DNA from: Fontibacillus phaseoli
GTDB taxonomy: Bacteria; Bacillota; Bacilli; Paenibacillales; Paenibacillaceae
Length of the DNA: 64,000 bases
Direction: 5' to 3'
NCBI RefSeq assembly: GCF_003337355.1
Contig: NZ_QPJW01000017.1
Coordinates: forward strand, 23,404 to 87,403
Shown here: piece after piece, positions 34,726 to 44,041 of the stretch
How positions within the stretch are numbered: the stretch's first letter is position 1
How the letters are laid out: each line of letters begins with the position of its first letter
Program-made: the position numbers and the translations under genes
The notes under the pieces: generated by a model
What the model was told of the DNA's origin: nothing
Databases searched by the model: none
What the model saw: only the letters and a program-made list of their open reading frames with translations

Positions 34726-35151
34726 ATGAGGACTAATATGGAAACGGAATGGGGAAAGGAATTAAATTTGGAGGCCGATCTTATTACGAACGATGAGATT
34801 TGCGAGCATGGCTGCGGGAATACCGCCCGGACGGAACAGCTGCGCCAAAGCCTGCGGGAAGACGACATTCTGGGCATGGTGCAAATATTTAAAGCACTCT
34901 CTGATCCCAATCGGATGAAAATCGCCTATTTGCTGCTGCGGGGACAGGAATGCTGCGTATGCGACATTGCCGCGGTCCTGGGCAGTTCCGTAGCTACGGC
35001 TTCCCATCATCTGCGCCAATTAAAGCTGATGGAAATCGCAAAATCGCGTAAAGAAGGGAAGAACGTATTCTATTCTCTGAAAGACCATCATATCGAGACT
35101 CTCATCACGATGACATTGGAACACCAGAAGGAGAGGAACGACCATGAATAG
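34726..35151 (+). CDS. cadC: CadC/ArsR-type metal-responsive repressor
   Basis: A roughly 141-residue winged-helix repressor of the ArsR/SmtB family. Its N-terminal EICEHGC and the ECCVCDIA segment give the Cys pairs used by CadC for Cd, Pb or Zn. The recognition helix is SVATASHHLRQLK, and the C-terminal half closely matches staphylococcal CadC (FRKEGK/SRKEGK, then YSL). Metal binding should release it from the operators at 34613-34683. The ATG at 34726 has AAGGTG nine bases upstream; the ATG at 34738 is also possible. It overlaps cadA by eight bases. Confidence 0.88.
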   Translation: MRTNMETEWGKELNLEADLITNDEICEHGCGNTARTEQLRQSLREDDILGMVQIFKALSDPNRMKIAYLLLRGQECCVCDIAAVLGSSVATASHHLRQLKLMEIAKSRKEGKNVFYSLKDHHIETLITMTLEHQKERNDHE

Positions 35152-37438
35152 ACCCGATTCAGCTCCTAAAACCGCCGGTCGGCAAGAGACCCGCAAAGAA
35201 TATAAGGTTCAAGGCCTGTCCTGCGCCAATTGCGCCCGCGAAATGCAGGAAGAAATACAAAAGCTGGAGCATGGCCATGACGCGGCGTTATTGTTTAACA
35301 GCAGCCGGTTGCTGGTCCGGCCGGAAATTGATATGCAGCGGGTGCAGCGAATTTTGAGCAGCGATGGAGCCTCGCTGCTGTCTTCTGCCCCATCGCAGGA
35401 ATATAACGGACAAGACCATCATCATGGGGAAGGGAGTCATAATCACGGGGCGGAGCATGGGCAGGAACACGACCATCATCATGGGGATGGGCACGGTCAT
35501 GCTAGCGGGCATGACCATGTCGAGAGCCGCGGACACGGACATAGCCATGGACATAGTCACGGTGAAGGCGAAGGCCGGATCGGCCAGTGGCTGCTCACCG
35601 TCTCCGCCTTGCTCTATGCCGCAACGTTTATTATAGATACGCGGCTACCCGATAACGCCATTATTCTAATGTACATTGCTTCTATTGTTATGAGCGGGTA
35701 CTCCACTTTTCTGCGAGGACTTCGCAATTTGCTTCGCCTCAAATTCAATATGGATACGTTAATGACCGTAGCTCTGGTCGGCGCCTCGCTGATCGGCGAA
35801 TGGAAGGAAGCTACGCTCGTCGCCATCTTGTTCGGCCTGAACGAACTGCTGGAAGGCTACGGCATGAGCCGGGCCCGCAAATCGATGGAGGCGCTGCTGG
35901 ATGCGGCTCCAAAACAGGCCGTTCTAGTCAGGGACGGCCTGGAAGTAACGGTGCCGATCGCGCAGCTTCGGGCCGGGGATGTCGTACTCGTCCGTCCCGG
36001 CGAGAAGATCCCGTCGGATGGCTCCGTCCTTGAGGGACATAGCGCCGTGAATGAAGCGGCGATCACGGGCGAATCCATACCCGCGCCGAAAAACCCGGGG
36101 GCGCCCGTCTTCGGCGGGAGCGTTAACGCCGAAGGGCTGCTGAAGGTAAGGATCGATAAAGCGTACGAGGACTCCTCGCTTGCCAAGATTATGCATCTGG
36201 TGCAGGAAGCCCAGGATACCAAAACACCGACCGAACTGTTCATCGACAAGTTCGCTAAATATTACACGCCGGCCATCATGATCATTGCCGCACTCGTCGT
36301 CGTCGTGCCCCCGCTGCTATTCGCCCAGCCGTGGATGAAGTGGCTGTACGAAGGACTGGCGATTCTGATCGTCGGCTGTCCGTGTTCGCTGGTCCTCTCC
36401 TCGCCGATTGCGTTGGTCAGCGGAATGACCCGCTGCGCCCGTGCCGGCGTCCTCGTCAAAGGCGGCATCCATCTGGAGCAGCTCGGAAAGATCAACGCTA
36501 TCGCGTTTGACAAGACGGGCACCCTGACCATGGGACGCCCGGCCGTCATCCGCGAAATCGCCTACGATGCGGGGCGGTTCCATCGCGTCGCCGGCGCAAT
36601 GGAGACCGGCTCCCTGCACCCGCTAGCCGAAGCGATCGTGCGACATGTGGAGGCACGCGGCCTCACCAGATCCGCCCTTCCGCAACCGGTCGGGCTGACG
36701 ACCCTTCCCGGAGTCGGCCTGTCCGGGGACATCGGCGGTACGCGGTATTGGGTCGGCAGCGAGGAAGTGCTGGAGCAGCTCGCATTGCCGGCGACCATCC
36801 GCAGCCAGGTCACCGGTGACCTGGCCCGCTTGAAAGAGGAGGGCCTCACCGTTGTGCTCGCGGCCGAAAAGGGCCGGGCGCTCGGCTTGTTCGGCCTCGC
36901 CGACGAACTCCGTCCGGAGAGCCCGGACGTCGTCGCGCGGCTGCACCGCAGCGGCATTGCCCACACCGTCATGCTGACGGGGGACCATGCCGGATCGGCC
37001 CGGAGAATCGCCGACAAAGCCGGCGTCACGGACTGGTATGCGGGCCTGCTGCCGGAGCAAAAGGTCGAGCGGATTCGCGACCTTTCCGCCCGCTGGAACG
37101 TGGCGATGGTCGGCGACGGCATCAACGACGCTCCCGCCCTCGCGACTTCGAGCCTCGGCATCGCCATGGGTAAGGGGACGGACAGCGCCGTGGAAACCGC
37201 CGATATTGTACTCATGCAGGATCATCTCGGCAAGCTTCCCGGCGCGATCACGGTCGCAAGGCAAGCCAGCCGGGTGATCCGCTGGAATATCGGCATCTCG
37301 CTGACCCTGAAGCTGATTGCCCTCCTGCTGACGATTCCCGGTTGGCTCACGCTATGGATTGCCGTCATGTCCGATATGGGGGCGACCATCCTCGTGACCT
37401 TGCTGGGACTAACGGTCCTGCTCGGCAAGGATAAGTAG
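35144..37438 (+). CDS. cadA: Cd/Zn/Pb-exporting P1B-type ATPase
   Basis: 764-residue heavy-metal pump. N-terminal HMA domain with GLSCANC (Cys27, Cys30), then a His-rich stretch at about residues 92-139 with more than twenty His, an unusual extra metal-binding linker. The membrane core has CPC in VGCPCSLVLSSP. The phosphorylation site is DKTGTLTMG, and the hinge is GDGINDAPAL. Translationally coupled to cadC. The His-rich insert suggests zinc or a broader metal range; that is inference. Confidence 0.93.
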   Translation: MNRPDSAPKTAGRQETRKEYKVQGLSCANCAREMQEEIQKLEHGHDAALLFNSSRLLVRPEIDMQRVQRILSSDGASLLSSAPSQEYNGQDHHHGEGSHNHGAEHGQEHDHHHGDGHGHASGHDHVESRGHGHSHGHSHGEGEGRIGQWLLTVSALLYAATFIIDTRLPDNAIILMYIASIVMSGYSTFLRGLRNLLRLKFNMDTLMTVALVGASLIGEWKEATLVAILFGLNELLEGYGMSRARKSMEALLDAAPKQAVLVRDGLEVTVPIAQLRAGDVVLVRPGEKIPSDGSVLEGHSAVNEAAITGESIPAPKNPGAPVFGGSVNAEGLLKVRIDKAYEDSSLAKIMHLVQEAQDTKTPTELFIDKFAKYYTPAIMIIAALVVVVPPLLFAQPWMKWLYEGLAILIVGCPCSLVLSSPIALVSGMTRCARAGVLVKGGIHLEQLGKINAIAFDKTGTLTMGRPAVIREIAYDAGRFHRVAGAMETGSLHPLAEAIVRHVEARGLTRSALPQPVGLTTLPGVGLSGDIGGTRYWVGSEEVLEQLALPATIRSQVTGDLARLKEEGLTVVLAAEKGRALGLFGLADELRPESPDVVARLHRSGIAHTVMLTGDHAGSARRIADKAGVTDWYAGLLPEQKVERIRDLSARWNVAMVGDGINDAPALATSSLGIAMGKGTDSAVETADIVLMQDHLGKLPGAITVARQASRVIRWNIGISLTLKLIALLLTIPGWLTLWIAVMSDMGATILVTLLGLTVLLGKDK

Positions 37439-37568
37439 GAGAGTGCCTGCCGCATGACGGAGACCGCTCCTTCGTGCTAACGAGTTCCCATGCGTTGCTA
37501 CGCCACCTATTGCGGTTCACCGCCACTCAGGGTATACACAACCTGAGTTCCGTTTCGCCAAGCGGTTC

Positions 37569-37757
37569 ATTAACTGGAAAACATCCAGTTAATTTCTCTC
37601 CACGCCACTAATTTGTTCATTTAACTGGAAATTCTACAGTTCATTCAGCCCTTAAAGCGTCAACTGCTGCTCTAGGGCCCAAATAACTGGAGGTTTTCCA
37701 GTTATTTTTTCTATATGCCGGATTTCCAGCAAATTAGCTGTAGGATTTCCATTTATT
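37569..37757. repeat. Four-palindrome intergenic element, copy B
   Basis: Units start at 37569, 37619, 37682 and 37732 (spacings 50, 63, 50). Unit 1: ATTAACTGGA/TCCAGTTAAT; unit 3: AATAACTGGA/TCCAGTTATT followed by TTTT, which alone could terminate cadCA. Sequence between units is not conserved with copies A and C, but spacing is. The remaining bases of 37439-37852 show no gene. Confidence 0.72.
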
Positions 37758-37852
37758 TGGACACCCTCTCCACTTATTACCAACTTTATCTATATAACCA
37801 CAACTTTTCCTAGGCTTGAAGCGTTCATCTAGGTGTAAAGGAGGCTTTTCAA

Positions 37853-39025
37853 ATGAAAAATTCGAAATCCACCGCCGCAAAGGCTGCAGCCGTGGCACTG
37901 GTTCTTACCGTCACGATGGCCTCGGGCAGCATCCCCTGCCTGTCGCCGAATCCTGCAGCTGCCGCAACCGATTCAGTGAATCAAAAAGCTACTGTCATGC
38001 TGGAACATAAGCCCTTCAAACAATCCGGACAACTTTATGTCCCCTTGAGAGAAGTAGCCGCACTCTTCGACCTTCAACTTACTTATAACCATGCAACCAA
38101 ATCCTTGGAACTCACCGGAGTCACCCAGTATGCCAAACTGAAGGCGGGCAACGCAAGCGCCACGGGTAAAAACAATGTTGTCGTCTCGCTCGGCGCTCCC
38201 GTACTGATTAAGCAAGGCATCACTTATGTACCGGCTTCCCTTTTTGCCAAGCTGTTCGGAATTTCAATCACTCCGTCCGGCAAACAGGAGATCACGTTTG
38301 TTTATTCCTCCAAATACGTAATGGCTCAAGCTGAAGGCAAGCTGTTTTGGCTAAACCGCGAAAAAGGGGTATTGTATATGGGCACAAGCGGCCGGCTTCC
38401 TGCCCGGGCCGGGTCCATTAATGTAGAACATCCCGATTTACTGTGGATGGACGCTCATAAAATCAACGACTCCACCTATGTGACGAGTATTTATAATAGC
38501 TATGGAGAGCCACATATCTTCGATGGACGATACCGGGCCATTTTGCACAACGGTTCAATCATCCGTCAGGCAAGCATGTCCTACGGCGGACCTTCGAGCA
38601 TTCATTTGGAAAAGGATGTACTCACCTACGACGGCAAGATCATCCTGAACAACGGGCAAACCGCCGAACTCGTTACGCCGGATGGAAAGGTTGCCGACAT
38701 AATCGATCTGGAGAAAATCGGCGGTCCGGACGACGTTTACAGCCTGGAAGTCATGGAGTCGGATTTCCTGCTGATCCGCCCGTACTCCACGGGGACGCTG
38801 CTGCTGGTCGACCGAAGTTCGGGCGAAGCGACGTCCATCTACCTCAGCATGCTGGATAAAGCCAGCATCGACCGGATTCAAAACGATGAGTTCGGCATTG
38901 GTGACGGACTGAAGTATACCGGCCGTACCGGAGATCGGTTGAACTTCAAATGGCAGCTGCCCAACTTAAGCTCCGAGGCCGTCACAAAAACCTACGACCT
39001 GTCCAAGAAGACTACAACACCATAA
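37853..39025 (+). CDS. Secreted stalk-domain (Cu amine oxidase N-like) protein
   Basis: 390 residues with a signal peptide (about 1-38, ending AAAA) and a copper-amine-oxidase N-terminal-like stalk domain (VPLREVAALFDLQLTYNHATKSLEL, then ITYVPASLFAKLFGISI) at about 45-145. This domain in Paenibacillus exoproteins is usually a cell-surface spacer, not an oxidase. The C-terminal 240 residues, with repeated beta-strand-like segments, are not recognised. AAAGGAGG precedes the ATG. Confidence 0.8.
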   Translation: MKNSKSTAAKAAAVALVLTVTMASGSIPCLSPNPAAAATDSVNQKATVMLEHKPFKQSGQLYVPLREVAALFDLQLTYNHATKSLELTGVTQYAKLKAGNASATGKNNVVVSLGAPVLIKQGITYVPASLFAKLFGISITPSGKQEITFVYSSKYVMAQAEGKLFWLNREKGVLYMGTSGRLPARAGSINVEHPDLLWMDAHKINDSTYVTSIYNSYGEPHIFDGRYRAILHNGSIIRQASMSYGGPSSIHLEKDVLTYDGKIILNNGQTAELVTPDGKVADIIDLEKIGGPDDVYSLEVMESDFLLIRPYSTGTLLLVDRSSGEATSIYLSMLDKASIDRIQNDEFGIGDGLKYTGRTGDRLNFKWQLPNLSSEAVTKTYDLSKKTTTP

Positions 39026-39040
39026 AAGCCAATTCTCAAA

Positions 39041-39083
39041 AAAACAGCGGGACATGCGCTTGACGCGCGTGTCCCGCTGTTTT
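39041..39083. terminator. Bidirectional terminator
   Basis: AAAACAGCGGGACA pairs with TGTCCCGCTGTTTT, with inner GCGC/GCGC. It has A and T runs on both sides. It separates the convergent genes ending at 39025 and 39114. Confidence 0.9.
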
Positions 39084-39113
39084 CATGTTACCCGCTATTA
39101 TGCCCGGTATGGA

Positions 39114-39641
39114 TCATTCCGACTCCAGGACCGTTTTCAACTCATCGGAGGAACGGTCCCACCATTCCCGGTTCGTTTCAATCAGCAACTTTTTGAGCGC
39201 GCCTCTTTGTTCGGCCGACAAACCGTCCAGGATGAACCGGCGCTTCAAAGCATAGTCCATTTTATTGACGTGATCGGCAAGGATTTTCCACCCGCGGCGC
39301 GCCTCGGTATCGATCCACATTTCGCAAGCGGTCATGCCTCCATAAAATTGTCCTTCCGGGGAGCGGTCCACCGCTACCCAAACGACCCATACTTGGCGGC
39401 CGGCCGGGACGTCATCGCGGTTAATGGAGAACTTGATCCCTTTCTCAACCTTACTCTTGGCATGCATCGCACCGATATCGATATAAGCCTCATCCCCGTC
39501 AATAATGACCGGAGACATGCTGTTCAGGTCGATGGAGCCGGCCCCGAACCCTTTGTGCTTGCTCTTCTCTTCATTGCTGATAATGTTCAGTGCGAATATC
39601 TTCTTGCCTGTCTTTTGCGATTCCGGATTGTTGTTATCCAT
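39114..39641 (-). CDS. YwhD family protein
   Basis: 175 residues matching the Bacillus YwhD family: GAGSIDLNSMSPVIIDGDEAYID, GAMHAKSKVEKGIKF and TACEMWIDTEARRGW. The function of the family is not established; it has no signal peptide and is probably cytoplasmic. The ATG follows GGGAGGG. It is a single-gene unit. Confidence 0.85.
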   Translation of the reverse strand: MDNNNPESQKTGKKIFALNIISNEEKSKHKGFGAGSIDLNSMSPVIIDGDEAYIDIGAMHAKSKVEKGIKFSINRDDVPAGRQVWVVWVAVDRSPEGQFYGGMTACEMWIDTEARRGWKILADHVNKMDYALKRRFILDGLSAEQRGALKKLLIETNREWWDRSSDELKTVLESE

Positions 39642-39822
39642 AATTCCCTCCCAATTTATCCCTAAGTAAAATGTCTATGGCAAGCGGCGAGTAAGCCGCC
39701 GATTTCGCTTTCCGCAGAGGCTTTCCGAGGCGCGGATCGGTTTAATTTAATTTTAGCTAATAATCTCCCAAATGCAAACATATACATGCTGTAGATGCTT
39801 GTCAACGGGAGGTATCCATTGT

Positions 39823-41817
39823 ATGACCCGACGAACTTTATTCTTCGGCATTTCCATTCTGGCCCTCTGCCTCATCGCCGGTACTATCCGGTACACCCTG
39901 AGTTTAGGGCCATCAAATCAATCTTCGTTCGCGCCCGATAAGGCCAAGCCCCCAGTAACCGTCAAGAGCGGGGCCACCGCCCCCCTGGCCGAAAGCATTC
40001 AGCAGCCGACCGCGGAGATCCTCAGCGACCGGGTCACCGAGTACCATATTCAAGTCAAGCTTAATGAAGATAACAACACTTTGACAGGTACGGAAACGCT
40101 GACCTGGACCCACCCTGGGAAAAAAGCCGTCAATGAGCTCTACTTGCACTTATATCCTAATGCCTTTGCCTCGGCGGACTCTACGTTCATGAGGGAATCC
40201 GGCGGCAAACTGCGGAGCGACGTCATGCCGAAGGACGGTTGGGGGGCGATGGAATTGACTGAAATCCGGACCACGGACGGCATTTCCCTGCTTCACCGGC
40301 TTCAATTCGTTCAACCGGATGACGGGAATACCCATGACAAAACGCTCGCCAAAGTTCGCTTGCCGGTCACGGTCCGCGGCGGAGAAAGCGTGACCCTAAA
40401 AATTAATTTTACTGTGAAACTCCCTAAAATATTTGCCCGTATGGGCACGTCCGGCGACTTCGTGATGGCGGGGCAATGGTTTCCGAAGCTGAGCGTGTAT
40501 GAACCGGCCGGGACGCGCAGCCGAACAACGGAAGGCTGGAATCTGCACCAGTATCACGGCAACTCCGAATTTTACTCCGATTTCGGAATTTACAGCGTCA
40601 ATATTGATGTACCCGAGACGTACACCGTGGCCGCGACCGGGTTCCAAACTAAACCGGCCGTGCGGAAAGACGGGCGCAAATCAGTCCAATTTTATGCCGA
40701 CGATGTCCATGATTTCGCCTGGTCCGCCTCTCCCGATTTCGTATACGCGGAAGAGCCGTTCTCTTCGGCAGAGGTACCGGGCGTACGAATCAAACTCTAT
40801 CTGGATCCGGCTCATAAAGATTTGAAAGAGCGATATTTTTATGCAGCCAAGGTAGCTCTTTCGAATTTCAGCAAGTGGTATGGCCGCTATCCGTATTCCA
40901 CCCTGTCCGTGGTCGTCCCGCCCATCGGCGGAAACGGCGCCGGAGGCATGGAGTACCCGACGCTGGTCACCGCATTCGGCGCAGGCAGCGACTCCCCGGG
41001 TTATGACGAATTGGAACGCACGGTCATTCATGAGATCGGGCACCAATTTTTCTACGGGATGATCGCCAGCAATGAATTCGAGGAAGCCTGGTTGGACGAG
41101 GCCTTCACTTCCTATGCCGAAGATAAGTTAATGGAGCAGGAATTCGGCATCGCTCCGAATCTACCCATTCAGGCTGCGCTTATCTCTTCCCCGGCTTCCC
41201 TGACCCTGCCGTCCTGGAAGTACGGTTCCGGGGACGTCTACGCCAAGAATGCTTATTATCGCGGCAAGTTGGTCCTGCTCGATATCGAACGCCAGGTCGG
41301 TGCGAAAACCATGAAGCGGATCCTTTATAACTACAGCCAAAGGTTCAAGTTCAAGCATCCGACCACCGCCGATTTTCAGCGAATTATTGAACAGACGACG
41401 GGTAAGAGCTGGAAATCTTACTTTAATCAATATGTATATGAAGGAAAAATGGCGGATTTCTCCGCAGACCGGATTACCGTGACTCCCCTTACCCAAAAAG
41501 GCGGCACTATTTACGAATCGACTGTGCAAATAAGCCGCAAGGGAGGAACCAGTTCCAAAATACCGCTGCTCTTCAGCTTTAAAGACGGTCATACGACCAG
41601 AAAAGTCTGGAACGGCGAAGGCGATACCATTCAAATGAAGTTGCAATACAAAGAACCGCTGGATTGGGTGCAAGTTGACCCCGACTTTTCACTGGTGCTG
41701 GAGAACAAGCATATCAACAACTACATGAAATCCGAAATTGACGAGCCGGTTAACACCCGTTCCACCTTAAGCATCGTCAAACTGCTGGAGACCCTGCTTG
41801 GAACTCTTGTGTATTAG
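39823..41817 (+). CDS. M1 family metallopeptidase
   Basis: 664 residues. One N-terminal hydrophobic segment (TLFFGISILALCLIAGTI) suggests secretion or membrane anchoring. The gluzincin motif is HEIGHQFFYG at about residue 403 with the downstream zinc Glu in NEFEEAWLDEAF; the exopeptidase loop appears as GAGGMEYPTLV. An aminopeptidase acting outside the membrane is likely. The ATG at 39823 has GGGAGG ten bases upstream; the frame is open to 39772 without a ribosome site. Confidence 0.88.
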   Translation: MTRRTLFFGISILALCLIAGTIRYTLSLGPSNQSSFAPDKAKPPVTVKSGATAPLAESIQQPTAEILSDRVTEYHIQVKLNEDNNTLTGTETLTWTHPGKKAVNELYLHLYPNAFASADSTFMRESGGKLRSDVMPKDGWGAMELTEIRTTDGISLLHRLQFVQPDDGNTHDKTLAKVRLPVTVRGGESVTLKINFTVKLPKIFARMGTSGDFVMAGQWFPKLSVYEPAGTRSRTTEGWNLHQYHGNSEFYSDFGIYSVNIDVPETYTVAATGFQTKPAVRKDGRKSVQFYADDVHDFAWSASPDFVYAEEPFSSAEVPGVRIKLYLDPAHKDLKERYFYAAKVALSNFSKWYGRYPYSTLSVVVPPIGGNGAGGMEYPTLVTAFGAGSDSPGYDELERTVIHEIGHQFFYGMIASNEFEEAWLDEAFTSYAEDKLMEQEFGIAPNLPIQAALISSPASLTLPSWKYGSGDVYAKNAYYRGKLVLLDIERQVGAKTMKRILYNYSQRFKFKHPTTADFQRIIEQTTGKSWKSYFNQYVYEGKMADFSADRITVTPLTQKGGTIYESTVQISRKGGTSSKIPLLFSFKDGHTTRKVWNGEGDTIQMKLQYKEPLDWVQVDPDFSLVLENKHINNYMKSEIDEPVNTRSTLSIVKLLETLLGTLVY

Positions 41818-41827
41818 GCTGGCTTAT

Positions 41828-41953
41828 AAAACCAAGCGGATGCTTTCGAAGCTATTTTGTTCGAAGCCACATAAAAGTTGTAACGCTAACAAAACAAGCC
41901 GATGCTTACGAGGCCAGTTTTGTTCGAAGTTATTTCATAGTTGTAACGCTCAC
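41828..41953 (+). repeat. 63-base tandem duplication
   Basis: Units at 41828-41890 and 41891-41953 have exactly the same length and are roughly 80 percent alike; both contain TTTTGTTCGAAG and GTTGTAACGCT. They lie directly between the peptidase stop and the membrane-protein ribosome site. No obvious ORF or terminator. Confidence 0.65.
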
Positions 41954-41975
41954 AAAACTTTTAGGAGGGAAAGTT

Positions 41976-42806
41976 ATGACCTATGTACGAAATGGATGGG
42001 GGCTTGTCAGGAGCCAGTTTCCCTCTGTGATCATCCTGTTCCTGTACCAGTTGCTCTGGGGATTGTTTCTGTACCGGCTGGTCAGTTCGGCGGTTACCGC
42101 CGTGCTGTCCAGGTACCCCGAATCCCCTCCGAACCAACTGAACCGGATCCTTTATCTGATCGAAGGCCAATTTGAGCTTAAGCATAATCCGGCAATCCAT
42201 CAATATTTTTGGCTGCTACTTGGGATGGTGGTCCTTCGACTCTTGTTGACGCCGCTGCTGCAGGCCGGCATTCTCTACAGTCTGGTACCTGCCGACGCCC
42301 GCGCATCCGGTTTCCCTCTCTTTCGTGGGATGAAAGAATTTTGGAAGCCCGTCACCCTCTTTTTCCTGTTGGAGCTCGCGCTTTTAGCCTTACCGGGATT
42401 TTGGCTCGTTCCGGAATTGTACGCCCTGGCGCTCCGGCTGATTCCAGCCGGCGACAGGCTTGTCCCGATCCTGATCATCTGCGGGGTTATCCTGGGCTGG
42501 GCCGCTTATGGCTGGCTTATGCGACAATTGTTGCTGTTTGCCCAGTTTGGCTACCTCTTTAAAACCGGAGTCTGGGGTTCGCTGATGGTAAGCTTAAAAT
42601 ACCTTTTGCCGGGGATTGCCATCTCCCTGATTCTCGGCGCTTCCGGAGCGGCCCTGTTCCTACTGTTCGGTACTGTCTCATGGATTTGGACCGGGTTGCT
42701 TGCCCTCATATTGCAACAATCCTATCCTTTCTTCCGTAGTCTATTTCAAATTTGGACCCTAACCTCTCAATATCAGCTATGGCATACCAAGACACAAAAA
42801 AGTTAA
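41976..42806 (+). CDS. Multi-pass membrane protein, unknown
   Basis: 276 residues with about six hydrophobic segments (near 17-37, 83-103, 122-145, 165-190, 208-232 and 233-250). Charged residues are few. I do not recognise a family. AGGAGGG lies six bases upstream. Possibly co-transcribed with the peptidase gene 160 bases upstream. Confidence 0.7.
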   Translation: MTYVRNGWGLVRSQFPSVIILFLYQLLWGLFLYRLVSSAVTAVLSRYPESPPNQLNRILYLIEGQFELKHNPAIHQYFWLLLGMVVLRLLLTPLLQAGILYSLVPADARASGFPLFRGMKEFWKPVTLFFLLELALLALPGFWLVPELYALALRLIPAGDRLVPILIICGVILGWAAYGWLMRQLLLFAQFGYLFKTGVWGSLMVSLKYLLPGIAISLILGASGAALFLLFGTVSWIWTGLLALILQQSYPFFRSLFQIWTLTSQYQLWHTKTQKS

Positions 42807-42837
42807 ATTTTTTTAATTTTTATCATCCCTTATGCCA

Positions 42838-42870
42838 CAAGGCCTCCGCGCTTATACGGAGGCCTTTCCC
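42838..42870 (+). terminator. Terminator after membrane protein
   Basis: AAGGCCTCCG pairs with CGGAGGCCTT around an eight-base loop; only a short T stretch follows. Confidence 0.65.
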
Positions 42871-43033
42871 TACGTTTTCCCCTCTGAATCTTGCTAAATA
42901 ACCATTGCCAAAATATACTTGCCTTTGTTACAATAACAGCAGCACAATTTCAGTAACAGTTTTGTAATTATTTTTGTTACTATTAGCAGGAGTTTTCTGC
43001 TGAGTGTTGAATATGTAAGAAGCCAGATGTAAA

Positions 43034-43158
43034 TTACAGCCGAATTCCCTTCGCGGGGAACGGGGGAACCACTTTGGGTGAATTGATCTCGCAAGAGAGG
43101 GATCATAGGGGACCTTCAACCGAATCCTTAAGCTAACCTCGTAGGCATTGGAAGGAGC
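43034..43158 (+). promoter_or_regulatory. c-di-AMP (ydaO/yuaA) riboswitch 1
   Basis: The conserved ydaO-class blocks occur in order: CGAATTCCC, GGAACGGGGGAACCA, TTGGGTGAATTGATCTC, GGGGACCTTCAACCGAATCC, AGCTAACCTCGTAGGCATTGGAAGGAG. This aptamer binds cyclic di-AMP and commonly controls cell-wall hydrolases. Its last block contains or touches the GAAGGAG ribosome site of the next gene, and no terminator stands between, so translational control is plausible. Confidence 0.93.
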
Positions 43159-43164
43159 ATTTCC

Positions 43165-43659
43165 TTGAAGAAACAGTTAACCGTAGCAGCAGTAAGTCTT
43201 GCACTACTTTTCTCCATCGGAACTGGTAGCGCTTTCGCGTCGGATTCCAAACTGGATGGCGTGATCGACAAAGCCCTGGGAACCGAGTATGTTTCCGGTG
43301 GAACTACTACCTCAGGCTTCGACTGTTCGGGATTTACTATGTATGTCTTCTCGAAAATCGACATTAAATTACCACACCAATCAGGCTCCCAATACAAAAT
43401 GGGAACCGCAATTGAGAAAGATCAACTAATTGCCGGCGACCTGGTGTTCTTCAACACTTCAGGCAAGGGCATTTCTCATGTCGGTGTTTACGTCGGCGAC
43501 GGCAAGTTTGCTCATGCTTCCTCTTCCAAGGGCGTAGTCATCAGCAAATTAAGCGAAAAGTATTATGTCGAGCGTTATGTTGGCGCGAAACGTATTATGA
43601 GCACTGACAAGTATGAAGAAGTGACCGGTGACGTTCAGGAACACGATGAAGTAGAATAA
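43165..43659 (+). CDS. NlpC/P60 cell-wall endopeptidase (1)
   Basis: 164 residues: signal peptide (about 1-25, GSAFA), then a single NlpC/P60 domain with catalytic Cys54 (GFDCSGFTMYVF), His105 (ISHVGVYVGDG) and His117 (KFAHAS). It would cut D-glutamyl bonds in peptide stems of peptidoglycan. It has no LysM or SH3 binding domain. TTG start, with GAAGGAG seven bases upstream, directly after riboswitch 1. An acidic tail (about 20 residues) follows the domain. Confidence 0.92.
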   Translation: MKKQLTVAAVSLALLFSIGTGSAFASDSKLDGVIDKALGTEYVSGGTTTSGFDCSGFTMYVFSKIDIKLPHQSGSQYKMGTAIEKDQLIAGDLVFFNTSGKGISHVGVYVGDGKFAHASSSKGVVISKLSEKYYVERYVGAKRIMSTDKYEEVTGDVQEHDEVE

Positions 43660-43669
43660 TACCAGTCAA

Positions 43670-43714
43670 GCCCGCAGTGATTCTTTATGGAATCAACTTC
43701 TGCGGGTTTTTTTT
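43670..43714 (+). terminator. Terminator after NlpC/P60 gene 1
   Basis: CCCGCAG and GATTC arms pair with GAATC and CTGCGGG, followed by eight or more T. Confidence 0.9.
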
Positions 43715-43915
43715 ATTTACGGGCAACCTTCCTAGGAACCATTACCCGGTTCTGACCGGCATAAACAGGACAAATTAACTTATTTATTCAAAAATGCCGA
43801 AACAAACTTGCCAAGTCCGGCTGGCCTTGGTAAAATAACCAGAGTAAATAGTAACAACTTTGTAATTTCTGTCGTAACGTCGTATTTTTCGGGTGCATTC
43901 AACTTAGAATAGCCG

Positions 43916-44034
43916 AATTCCCGGCACCCGGGAGACGGGGGAACCATTTTGGGTGAATTGATCTCGCTACATAAGGATCATAGGGAACCTTCAACCGAAT
44001 CCTCAAGCTAACCTCGCAGGCATTGGAAGGAGTT
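43916..44034 (+). promoter_or_regulatory. c-di-AMP (ydaO/yuaA) riboswitch 2
   Basis: Same ordered blocks as riboswitch 1: GCCGAATTCCC, ACGGGGGAACCA, TTGGGTGAATTGATCTC, GGAACCTTCAACCGAATCC, AGCTAACCTCGCAGGCATTGG, then AAGGAG. The peripheral hairpin CCCGGCACCCGGG differs from copy 1. The next gene starts within ten bases. Confidence 0.93.
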
Positions 44035-44041
44035 TTACATC

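Noticed and set aside
35288..35560. Met/Pro-rich minus-strand frame
   Set aside because: Antisense product of the His-rich part of cadA; the composition is fully explained by complementing His codons.
42894..43119. Short minus-strand frames before NlpC/P60 gene 1
   Set aside because: They overlap riboswitch 1 and its AT-rich promoter region and have no ribosome site.
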